From NCBI GenBank assembly GCA_964498095.1, contig CAZCFY010000008.1:62001-126000 (forward strand): a stretch of DNA of 64,000 bases, read 5' to 3'. This DNA comes from SG-bin7 sp964498095. GTDB lineage: Bacteria; Bdellovibrionota; Bdellovibrionia; Bdellovibrionales; SG-bin7. The translations under genes and the position numbers were made by a program. The first letter of the stretch is position 1; every line of letters starts with the position of its first letter. Of this stretch, positions 33,601 to 40,588 are shown piece by piece. The notes beneath the pieces are model-generated. The model saw nothing but the letters and a program-made list of their open reading frames with translations, was not told the DNA's origin and searched no databases.

Positions 33601-33884
33601 CGACGTATGAATTGGCAGTTGAGTTTTATCAAGAGGCGAAGCCAATGAGAATGCCGTATCATTTGAAAGAACAATTTGAGAGAGCGAGTTCTAGTGTTGT
33701 ACTGAACCTTGCTGAAGGTTCGGCAAAGCCCACAGCAAAGGATAGAGTAAAATTCTATCGCATTGCACCTGGATCGCTTCGCGAGTGCCAAGGAGTATTG
33801 GCGCTCGTACAAAATCAAATGCTTTCGCAGAAAGCGGATTATGTTGGAGCTTGTTTGTATAAGCTTAGTAAGAAAACCGTTTAG
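33570..33884 (+). CDS. Avd-like four-helix bundle protein (S23/TIGR02436 type)
   Basis: A short (about 90-104 aa) helical protein of the four-helix-bundle family found in 23S rRNA intervening sequences and as Avd in diversity-generating retroelements. Diagnostic stretch: YELAVEFYQEAKPMRMPYHLK, LNLAEGSAKPTAKDRVKFY and GSLRECQ. The open frame begins with TTG at 33570, inside repeat core B; an ATG at 33584 (MSRIRVD) is in another frame and would need one base less to join. The true start or an N-terminal frameshift is therefore undecided. No reverse transcriptase is nearby. Confidence 0.75.
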   Translation: MLTHLCLAFASTYELAVEFYQEAKPMRMPYHLKEQFERASSSVVLNLAEGSAKPTAKDRVKFYRIAPGSLRECQGVLALVQNQMLSQKADYVGACLYKLSKKTV

Positions 33885-33892
33885 CGGCTTTC

Positions 33893-34894
33893 TTATTTTA
33901 GCACTTTACCGTCGATTTCAAAGTCGATGATTTTTACTTCAGGAAATTCATAGAACATATCAAAAAGGGGAGTTTCTGCACTTGCGACTTCAAATGAAGA
34001 GCCATTTAGCCAAGTTTCAGCGCCCTTTTTGAATTTTAAAACTAAACGACCGTCTTTAAAAGTATGGCCAATATAAAGAGACTTTAGCTCTGGATTGGGA
34101 TTAGAAAGGTTTTGTTTTAGCTCCTCTTTGTTAACCCCTTTTAAGAAGGTGTTCACGATTAAATCTACGTTTTTTAGATCTGCTGGAATTGTCCGAGATT
34201 TTGATTTTTCAATTTTTTGGGTTTTAGCATTGAAAAACCGTAAATAAATTCCTTTGCCAAAACCGGAAGTTAAGTGTGCGCCCAGTACTTTAATTAGGTC
34301 ATGATGAGCATATTCGGCGCCGAAGTTTGGATGGCGAACAAAGACGACTACGCGGTCGCTAAAGGGGCTTTTTAGATAGCCGAGGGCCACTGTGGGGTTT
34401 GGCATATGAGCCGGAGAGGTTTCTCCAATTTGTTTTGACCCTAGTTTCTTCGAGTTTAAAAATACCTTATTGATCGGGCCCATGTCTGATTCGATTTTTT
34501 TAAAACTAACATCAAGCTCATCGTCGCCAAATTTAATCGGGAATTTTTGTAGTTTATATTCAGTTCCCGAATGTAAATCGTACTTTTTCTTAAAGTCAGC
34601 AATTTCCTTAGTATACTTTTTTTGTATTTCTGAAAGAGATGGTTTTGGCCCTATTGGGTGATCAAAATCGCCAACCAAATGTTTCATTTCACTCGTATCT
34701 GTTTTAAGGCTAATGGTTACAAGGCTGAGACTTTGGTAACCTTCAAGATAGTCTAAATAAATGTATCCAAAAATGTCTTTTTTGGAAAAGCCGATTGGGT
34801 AGATGTCGGCGACATCTGATTGAAGAAGCCAGTCGTCGGCAAGGACGAAAGAAGGTGAAAGAGATAAAAAGACTGAGAGGAGAAGGTGGTTCAT
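33893..34894 (-). CDS. Exported protein, unknown
   Basis: A 333-aa exported protein (signal residues 1-19, ends VLA-D). It contains VVVFVRHPNFGAEYAHHDL and IDFEIDGKVL, and no Cys. Lys-rich, beta-strand-like. I do not recognise a family. It ends 8 nt from the convergent Avd-like gene, and a repeat tandem (34927-34982) lies before its start. Confidence 0.62.
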   Translation of the reverse strand: MNHLLLSVFLSLSPSFVLADDWLLQSDVADIYPIGFSKKDIFGYIYLDYLEGYQSLSLVTISLKTDTSEMKHLVGDFDHPIGPKPSLSEIQKKYTKEIADFKKKYDLHSGTEYKLQKFPIKFGDDELDVSFKKIESDMGPINKVFLNSKKLGSKQIGETSPAHMPNPTVALGYLKSPFSDRVVVFVRHPNFGAEYAHHDLIKVLGAHLTSGFGKGIYLRFFNAKTQKIEKSKSRTIPADLKNVDLIVNTFLKGVNKEELKQNLSNPNPELKSLYIGHTFKDGRLVLKFKKGAETWLNGSSFEVASAETPLFDMFYEFPEVKIIDFEIDGKVLK

Positions 34895-34926
34895 ACAGAA
34901 AGTGTGGCATGGAATGACTTAGGAAT

Positions 34927-34982
34927 CAAGGCACCGAGGCATACAAGGCAGACAAGGTAGACAAGGCAAACGGGCAGACAAG
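34927..34982. repeat. CAAGG tandem array (copy H of the repeat family's left part)
   Basis: CAAGGCACCGAGGCA (34927-34941) is identical to 36606-36620 in copy C, and is followed by three imperfect units of ACAAGGYAG. The coded frame over it (LVYLVCLVCL on the minus strand) is a repeat artefact, not a gene. Confidence 0.55.
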
Positions 34983-35035
34983 TACCAACAATGAAAGCGT
35001 TACTCGTTATTAGCCGCTGGGTATTTCGATTATAT

Positions 35036-36394
35036 TTAAAGCGAAGTTGTTTTTTTCTCTTTGGGGGTTTGGCTCTTCTTTTTCTCAATAGCTGCTTTTA
35101 GAAGATTTTTTACGTTTTCATTTTGATATCGAGCGGAATATTCGAGTACTGAAATTAAGTTCCCACCAGTTGAATAGGCGGCGTCGGGAGCAAATTTGAA
35201 TTCGGGGTCAGCTCCGCCATTTAAAAGTATGGAAACTAGCATCGGATCTTTCCTTTCGACTGCATAGGCCAAGAGAGGTTTACCATTTTTATCTATTCCA
35301 TTGAAGTCAGCTTCTGCAGAACTTAAAGACTTAAATGCCGACGGTGATCCTAGGTGAATTGCGGTTAAAAGGGGTGGGTCTCCAGCGGGACCAAGAAGAT
35401 TTACATTTTCCTTTTTTGAAAAATCCTTTTCTAGTCCTGAAAGTGGGGTTGCCGGAAAACTTTGAAAATGGGCTAAAGCAAACTTATTGCCTTTAACGTA
35501 GTCGATTAATGGATCATTTTCTGCAGTTAAATAAGTAAATTGGCCACCCGAATTTTTCCCAATAAATTTAAGTGCACTTACCGCCAAGACTGCAAATAAA
35601 TGTCTTTTATCGCTAGATGGGCCATTACTTTGAATTGAAACTTGCCAAGCCGGCGACTTTTTATGTTGGCGAAATGCATTTGCATTTTGAGCATCAAGGA
35701 CAAGTGTTCTGTTGTAAGAAATTTCGGTTTTTGAGAAAATTCTTTCCGTACTCGACATAACTAGAGATCCATAACCATTTGATGTCGCAGTCCCTGAAGT
35801 TCTCATGGAGCCTAGAAATCCGGAGCTGGAGCCAAAAATATCAGTATTGCTTGAAAATGAAGTTGTTTGTGGTTGGTTCCATACATAGCTTGTGGTTGGT
35901 ACGCTCACGGATTGAATTTTCTGCTCACGTTGTTCATTCATATCAAAATCGAATAGAACTACGATATCTGCTTCTTGTGAGGATTGAACACTCTGATAAT
36001 TTAGTAACGAAAAGACCTGTGATAAGTACTCTTTGTAGGCGTTGTAATATATATCTCCTTCATTCTCTGATTTTTTTGCACTAAAGAATATCCTTTTGCC
36101 AGATGCCTTTGTTCCAATAAGTGCGTCGCCGGCAAGGCTGTAGATTGGGGTGGTTGCAGTAATTATATGGGATAGTTTGTCATTGCGAAAAACATAAAAT
36201 TTCGATCCGTAAATTATATATGTTTCGTCGATTCCCTTCTGCGTGCGCTCAGGTTTTCCTAATATCCAGGCCACTTCGAAGACTGTCATCCCCGGTTTAA
36301 TTTGAGATTGCGCCTCCTTATTTTCGCTTAAAGATTGAAGGCCTTCACACCCTAAAGCTAAGAGAGTAGATAGCAGTAATACAAATTTTTTCAC
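35036..36394 (-). CDS. Lipoprotein with OmlA-like and ankyrin regions
   Basis: A 452-aa lipoprotein if started at GTG 36394, which has AGGGAAA at the right distance and opens VKKFVLLLSTLLALGC with a lipobox; the frame to 36451 lacks support. Residues about 30-85 (IKPGMTVFEVAWILGKPERT) resemble the SmpA/OmlA (BamE) fold. The C-terminal third has ankyrin-like units: DPPLLTAIHLGSPSAFKSL and GKPLLAYAVERKDPMLVSIL with NGGADP. The middle has a DUF4136-like part (EADIVVLFDFDMNEQ) and a Ser-rich loop. Probably an outer-membrane-anchored binding protein. Confidence 0.7.
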   Translation of the reverse strand: MKKFVLLLSTLLALGCEGLQSLSENKEAQSQIKPGMTVFEVAWILGKPERTQKGIDETYIIYGSKFYVFRNDKLSHIITATTPIYSLAGDALIGTKASGKRIFFSAKKSENEGDIYYNAYKEYLSQVFSLLNYQSVQSSQEADIVVLFDFDMNEQREQKIQSVSVPTTSYVWNQPQTTSFSSNTDIFGSSSGFLGSMRTSGTATSNGYGSLVMSSTERIFSKTEISYNRTLVLDAQNANAFRQHKKSPAWQVSIQSNGPSSDKRHLFAVLAVSALKFIGKNSGGQFTYLTAENDPLIDYVKGNKFALAHFQSFPATPLSGLEKDFSKKENVNLLGPAGDPPLLTAIHLGSPSAFKSLSSAEADFNGIDKNGKPLLAYAVERKDPMLVSILLNGGADPEFKFAPDAAYSTGGNLISVLEYSARYQNENVKNLLKAAIEKKKSQTPKEKKTTSL

Positions 36395-36476
36395 GTTGAT
36401 TTCCCTGAAAAAAATTAAATTCTTACATGAAATTCTACTTGTTTGAATCACAGCTTAGCAAATAGAATATGTTGAT

Positions 36477-36656
36477 ATGAGGCCTCTGTATAATGTAATT
36501 TTACTTGCAATTTGGATTGTTTTTACTATTGGATGCAAGACTCAAAGTGAAAAGCAGCAAGAGCCGATTACTTCTCCAGCAATTCAAGACCAAGGAATAG
36601 ATAGTCAAGGCACCGAGGCAGTCAAGGCAGGCGGAATTTGCTTGCTAACTAGCTGA
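36477..36656 (+). CDS. Small lipoprotein running into repeat copy C
   Basis: A 59-aa lipoprotein: residues 1-20 are a hydrophobic signal with lipobox FTIGC. The coding part is normal to about residue 43; from GTEAVKAGGI on the frame reads through repeat copy C (which begins at 36606) and ends at TGA 36654. The C-terminus is thus element-derived, so the gene may be a truncated lipoprotein. Confidence 0.5.
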   Translation: MRPLYNVILLAIWIVFTIGCKTQSEKQQEPITSPAIQDQGIDSQGTEAVKAGGICLLTS

Positions 36657-36760
36657 AGAGAGTACCTTCAGCTCCGCTACGCAAATTCCGCTTTAATTGC
36701 TGACGCACTTACCTCGTCTTCGACTCGGCCAAGGCAAAAAGGTTCAAGACATCGAAGACA
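36606..36760. repeat. Hairpin repeat family, copy C
   Basis: CAAGGCACCGAGGCA (36606-36620), CAAGGCAGGCGGA (36623-36635), then GCGGAATTTGC (36631-36641) pairs with GCAAATTCCGC (36681-36691) around AGCTGAAG/CTTCAGCT (36651-36673). The core CTTTAATTGCTGACGCACTT follows from 36691. It lies at the end of the small lipoprotein gene. Confidence 0.65.
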
Positions 36761-36879
36761 AGGAAGCGCGGCGGTCCTTATGGGGCTCGTCGTGAAGTAA
36801 TGTTTGTGGCATATGCATTGCTAAGTATGTGTGAGTATATGAGACTTGTTTTTAGAAACTGTTATGAGGAGATGAGGAC

Positions 36880-37458
36880 GTGAAATTGTCTTTTAATTTT
36901 ACACTAGCCGCTTTTTGGGCTTTGGTAGTTTTGCCAATCGCCCTATTTTCTGCTGAGTTTCCACTTCAAGAGGTAAATAACGGCTTTGCAAAGTCGGATG
37001 GCGATCCAAAAACCATAGCAATTTCGGTTTTGAGTGCAGATGCAGCTGATGAGCTATTTCGAGAGTTCGTCACTCATAACGAAATCTTATTCGACGTCAC
37101 AAATGGCCGTTGCTCTGATAGAGCTACCGATATGGCTCAAATTGCAGAAAGTAAGAGGATTATTTTAGGAAATATATTTGCGGAAGGCATACTGAGATTA
37201 AAGAGCGGCGTTCTAAAGAAAGGTTGGATGTATCACGTCGCTCCTGTGGCCTTTGTAACTCAATCTACAGGTGAGCCAAGATTGTTAGTCTTTGACCCCG
37301 CTTTGTTTCAAAAGGCCGTCACAGTAGAAGAGTGGAGAAGCGTGATGACAGATGACTCTGGCAAAGAGCTCACAGAATCTAGAACTTATATTGGATCTCG
37401 TTTTCAATACTTTAGTAGACTTTTTGAACAATCAAAACAAAGCTGGGACACTGAATAG
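36880..37458 (+). CDS. Exported protein, unknown
   Basis: A 192-aa exported protein started by GTG 36880, with GAGGAGATGAGGAC ahead; signal peptide residues 1-24 (ends FSA-E). One Cys in the mature region, in NGRCSDRATDMAQ. C-terminal half reads as mixed alpha/beta (MYHVAPVAFVTQS). No family recognised. Repeat copy D begins downstream at 37497. Confidence 0.6.
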   Translation: MKLSFNFTLAAFWALVVLPIALFSAEFPLQEVNNGFAKSDGDPKTIAISVLSADAADELFREFVTHNEILFDVTNGRCSDRATDMAQIAESKRIILGNIFAEGILRLKSGVLKKGWMYHVAPVAFVTQSTGEPRLLVFDPALFQKAVTVEEWRSVMTDDSGKELTESRTYIGSRFQYFSRLFEQSKQSWDTE

Positions 37459-37496
37459 GGCGGTCGCGCCCAGGCGTTTAGCGCTGCTTGGAATTG

Positions 37497-37590
37497 CGGA
37501 CTTTACTTGCTCTTCGCAATCCCTTGTATTGCGGGGCTCGCAAAGTCCGATTTGACAGCTGACGCTTACATGCCTCACGTACGTTCGGCG
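37497..37590. repeat. Hairpin repeat family, copy D
   Basis: CGGACTTT (37497-37504) pairs with AAAGTCCG (37542-37549), enclosing CGCAAT/ATTGCG (37515-37533). The core, ATTTGACAGCTGACGCTTAC, is a diverged form of that in A-C. The gap 37459-37743 holds nothing else that I can read. Confidence 0.5.
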
Positions 37591-37743
37591 TGGGAAAAGA
37601 GGATTTGTGAGTGTGGGGGAGTGATGAGGGTGATTTGGAGCGAGGCGGAACGACGACCTGCGGAGCTTGATTGCTAGAACGGTTCGCTAGCCGCTGGCCG
37701 CTGCACCTACTGCCCTCGTCGGGCGTTTAGCAATCTGCGCTCC

Positions 37744-38304
37744 TCATGAGGTCGTCGGATTGTCTCTTAGTATTGCGACGAAGGCATTCGCCGTGGTTTG
37801 TTTGTTGTGGATCATTGCGATGGTTCGGTGAGCTCCATCAACTAATTCGTAGTCGCCCTTGTATTTAATGGAGCTATGCCTAAGTAAAATCAGTGTCCGG
37901 AGATTTTCGTGCGGCAAATCTAAGTTTAGAAACTCATTTTTGAATGCTGGATCTTCAACATGGTTGGTATGCAGTACCTTTAAGTTATACTGACTCTTCT
38001 CTAATAGATCCTTAACTTTGTCGGTCATCGCAGGAATGTATAGAGAAGCTAGATTCACTTCCTCTAACTTCCAATGATCTACTAGCTCAAATCTTCGATC
38101 ATTTCTTATTCCTACGGTCCATATTAAGCAGGGATTGGTATCGTTTCTAGTCGCTATGTATGCGCGTACAGCGTCGGTCAATTGTTGCTCATTACTCGGG
38201 TCCCAGTTGCTGAGGAGATCCGAAAGCTCACTGGAAGTGGATTTCAGAATTTCGGTTTCTAAAAAGTATTTCAGTACATCCCAACGGGTGTAACTTTGAC
38301 TCAT
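37744..38304 (-). CDS. ParB/Srx-like domain protein
   Basis: A 186-aa cytoplasmic protein with LVDGAHRTIAMI near residue 155, a form of the GxxR motif of ParB/sulfiredoxin-like folds, preceded by a NLRTLILLRHSSIKY strand. Such domains bind nucleotides or act as nucleases; here no DNA-binding HTH is attached. Third gene of an operon with 4-nt ATGA overlap at 38301-38304. Confidence 0.6.
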   Translation of the reverse strand: MSQSYTRWDVLKYFLETEILKSTSSELSDLLSNWDPSNEQQLTDAVRAYIATRNDTNPCLIWTVGIRNDRRFELVDHWKLEEVNLASLYIPAMTDKVKDLLEKSQYNLKVLHTNHVEDPAFKNEFLNLDLPHENLRTLILLRHSSIKYKGDYELVDGAHRTIAMIHNKQTTANAFVAILRDNPTTS

Positions 38305-38828
38305 TTGTCATTTCGTTCCTGGATATGTTTAATTAGCTCATCTACTGACATTTCTTCTGAGGATTTTTCTAATTTCGTTGTCAGCTGAACTACAAACTCA
38401 TTGTCTCTTTTTCCAGCATTCTTAAAACGCACTTTGAGTGTTGGAAACCATTTGGAACTAAATGTCTTTATGAATTCGAGATTTGGGGGAGTGTCTTCAA
38501 GCTGCACATCAATGCATAATCTTGAACTATTCTCAAGTGTTGTACAGTTAGATAAAACATACTTGGATATAGCCCGAATTCCTTCCATCTTGGCGGCTTT
38601 TAGTTCTGACTCTAAGTCAGTAACAGTGTAGTTCTCTTTGTTTTGAAATATTAGATTAAATGTTTCTTTCGGGAATAATGACTTGAAGGTTTCGGGGCTC
38701 TGCTTTGAATAATTCCAAATCTGAATGATCTTTTGATCAGTATAAGAATCTTTTAAAGAAAAATAAGCTGCTAATGCTAAAGTCAAACACAAAGTAATAA
38801 TTGCGAGAGCTATTGGCCTAAATTTCAT
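38301..38828 (-). CDS. Single-pass membrane protein, unknown
   Basis: A 175-aa protein with an N-terminal transmembrane helix (residues 5-23) and a periplasmic alpha/beta part that includes two Cys (SNCTTLENSSRLCIDV). It overlaps both neighbours by 4 nt. No family recognised. Confidence 0.58.
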   Translation of the reverse strand: MKFRPIALAIITLCLTLALAAYFSLKDSYTDQKIIQIWNYSKQSPETFKSLFPKETFNLIFQNKENYTVTDLESELKAAKMEGIRAISKYVLSNCTTLENSSRLCIDVQLEDTPPNLEFIKTFSSKWFPTLKVRFKNAGKRDNEFVVQLTTKLEKSSEEMSVDELIKHIQERNDK

Positions 38829-39127
38829 TTATTACTCGCAGTCTGTTTGCAGTACCCTTTTGCTTCGGCTTCATAAAACTGAATGATGAGAAATTCTCTC
38901 ATGGTGAGTACCGTCTGTACGCCGCTTATAGATCCATTGGGACATTTCGCTTTTAAATCTGAATGAAGATTAAAAAACGGCGTTGTCAGGTGCAATACAT
39001 CAACAGAGTACGATATGGTCTCGATAGGTGTCAGATTTCCTTGCTCAAAATCAGAAATTGATAAAGACGTTACCGATACGCAGGCGGTCTGGGAAAGGAT
39101 TATTAAAAACAAAAGTAGGTTTTTCAT
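38825..39127 (-). CDS. Small lipoprotein, first gene of operon
   Basis: A 100-aa lipoprotein when read from ATG 39127 (MKNLLLFLIILSQTAC with lipobox QTAC); the frame opening at 39139 adds only four residues. Three further Cys-containing positions in the mature part. Followed by two overlapping genes, forming a compact lipoprotein/membrane/cytoplasm operon. Confidence 0.6.
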   Translation of the reverse strand: MKNLLLFLIILSQTACVSVTSLSISDFEQGNLTPIETISYSVDVLHLTTPFFNLHSDLKAKCPNGSISGVQTVLTMREFLIIQFYEAEAKGYCKQTASNK

Positions 39128-39152
39128 TGTAAACTTCACTTATTCTCACATG

Positions 39153-39246
39153 GCGAACTTTGCTGGCTAGTTGGCCGAGTTGAGTACAATCAGCCTCGCG
39201 GCGCAAAGTTCGCATAATCCAGCTAACGCCTTTTTATCCTACGGAC
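39153..39246. repeat. Hairpin repeat family, copy E
   Basis: GCGAACTTTGC (39153-39163) pairs perfectly with GCAAAGTTCGC (39203-39213). The 35-bp module with AGCTAACGCC follows at 39212-39246, matching copy F (45310-45344) in about 27 of 35 positions. The A-D core is absent. Confidence 0.65.
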
Positions 39247-39353
39247 AATTCTATTTGTGTAATTCTGCGCTGCCAAGTAGAATCAAATGTAATTGATTTT
39301 TACTTTATATAAATTAGTGAATTCGCATCAGGACTAACGTGTAGAAAGAGTTT

Positions 39354-39557
39354 ATGAGAATAGTATCTTTCAGTTTTTTGCTAATTATAACTGGATGTTT
39401 TGATCCTAAGCCAACGCACACACTGTGGGTTAAGAGTCTACGGGGAGAGAAAGAGAAAATAGCGGATTTTTATCAAAGCCATGAAGGCGGTAATGATTGT
39501 GAAGCGGTACGAAAGCGTTGGACGGAAAACTATCAGCCTTGGTGTGAGGCTCATTAA
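39354..39557 (+). CDS. Small lipoprotein
   Basis: A 67-aa lipoprotein with signal MRIVSFSFLLIITGC (lipobox ITGC) and a 50-residue mature part containing two further Cys (NDCEAV and PWCEAH). The end is similar in style to the small membrane peptide at 40323. Unknown function. Confidence 0.55.
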   Translation: MRIVSFSFLLIITGCFDPKPTHTLWVKSLRGEKEKIADFYQSHEGGNDCEAVRKRWTENYQPWCEAH

Positions 39558-39644
39558 TTTTGAGTCGACGACTTGCTTGTGGTATTTTATAGATCTGGCG
39601 CTCTGAAAATTGTAAAGAGTCGGATACCCTAGAGTAGGAGTAAA

Positions 39645-40187
39645 ATGAAGAAGTATGTTGGCAATTTTGTCGCCGGGGTTTTTGTAATTGGTTTTATTCT
39701 ATTGAACTCTAAGAGTTGTGTTATACAGCCATGGCATCGGCCTGAAGCTGGGGCTATTTTCTCGCTCGATGGTGAAGGCAAAAGAGGGATAATGATGGTT
39801 TTCGTCTCTGATCTCTTGGTGATGTTTTGGTACACCGACGGTAAAGGCTCAATGGAAGGAACCTTAAATGAGGTAAGAGGAAACTTAGCAACTAATTACT
39901 TTTGGAATATTTGGCGCATTGAAGGACCATATGTTTGGTGGCCTTTAAGAATCTATCCGTCTCACCTAAAACCAGTAAACGCAGAAATTAAGACACTTCA
40001 AAAAGTTATCCATAGCCCCGAAAAAGGTTTTAATCCGGTATTTCAAAGTAAGGGAGATACAACCTACACCACGCTGTTGGTTGGTGATAACGTGGTTGAG
40101 TTTCATGGAATGACTCTTAAGCGAGAAAAGGACAATCCCGAATTGGTGAGCAAGTTGTTTTCTAGTTTTATTCCGGAGACGAAATAA
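39645..40187 (+). CDS. Single-pass membrane protein, unknown
   Basis: A 180-aa protein with an N-terminal hydrophobic segment (residues 5-24) and a Trp-rich middle (FWNIWRIEGPYVWWPLRIY). The segment TTYTTLLVGDNVVEFHGMTLKREKD suggests beta strands near the end. The ribosome site is TAGGAG. No known family. Confidence 0.58.
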   Translation: MKKYVGNFVAGVFVIGFILLNSKSCVIQPWHRPEAGAIFSLDGEGKRGIMMVFVSDLLVMFWYTDGKGSMEGTLNEVRGNLATNYFWNIWRIEGPYVWWPLRIYPSHLKPVNAEIKTLQKVIHSPEKGFNPVFQSKGDTTYTTLLVGDNVVEFHGMTLKREKDNPELVSKLFSSFIPETK

Positions 40188-40322
40188 GGTTGGTTGTATT
40201 CGTGAAGAAACGGAAAAGGGCATACATTTTGCGCTTTAAGGATTAAATCCTAACTATGGTAATGGCGATATTGAAGCGGAATCAGGTAATCAGATAAAAT
40301 TGGATAGGGAGACGAACAAGTT

Positions 40323-40526
40323 TTGAAGAAAGTCGATTGGAAAAGAGCATTTTATGCGGCCGCTTTAGTTGCAGGAGTAATAGCAATTTTAATTGTGTTA
40401 ACTAGTCCATACTCTTGTGTAGACTTTAAAAGTAAGGCTAAAAGATTTGAGGACGCCCATTAGGCTGATCGTCAACGAGCAAACGGCGCTGCTTATGGGC
40501 TTGTCGGAAGATTACTCAATCAGTAA
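40323..40526 (+). pseudogene. Small membrane protein with in-frame TAG
   Basis: From TTG 40323 (after GGGAGACG) the frame reads 46 residues with one transmembrane helix (AAALVAGVIAILIVL) to TAG at 40461, then continues in phase for 20 more residues (ADRQRANGAAYGLVG and on) to TAA 40524. Either a 46-aa peptide or a 67-aa gene broken by an amber codon. A CACCTAGGTG palindrome follows at 40536. The rest of 40188-40588 shows nothing else. Confidence 0.4.
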
Positions 40527-40588
40527 AGAGGGAACCACCTAGGTGTCGGAGGTTGTCCCTGGGTAGAAGGAAATTCAGATAAAATATA

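Noticed and set aside
34891..35088. 65-aa minus-strand frame with Cys-Leu-Val repeats
   Set aside because: The peptide comes from the CAAGG tandem array and the upstream part of a promoter region.
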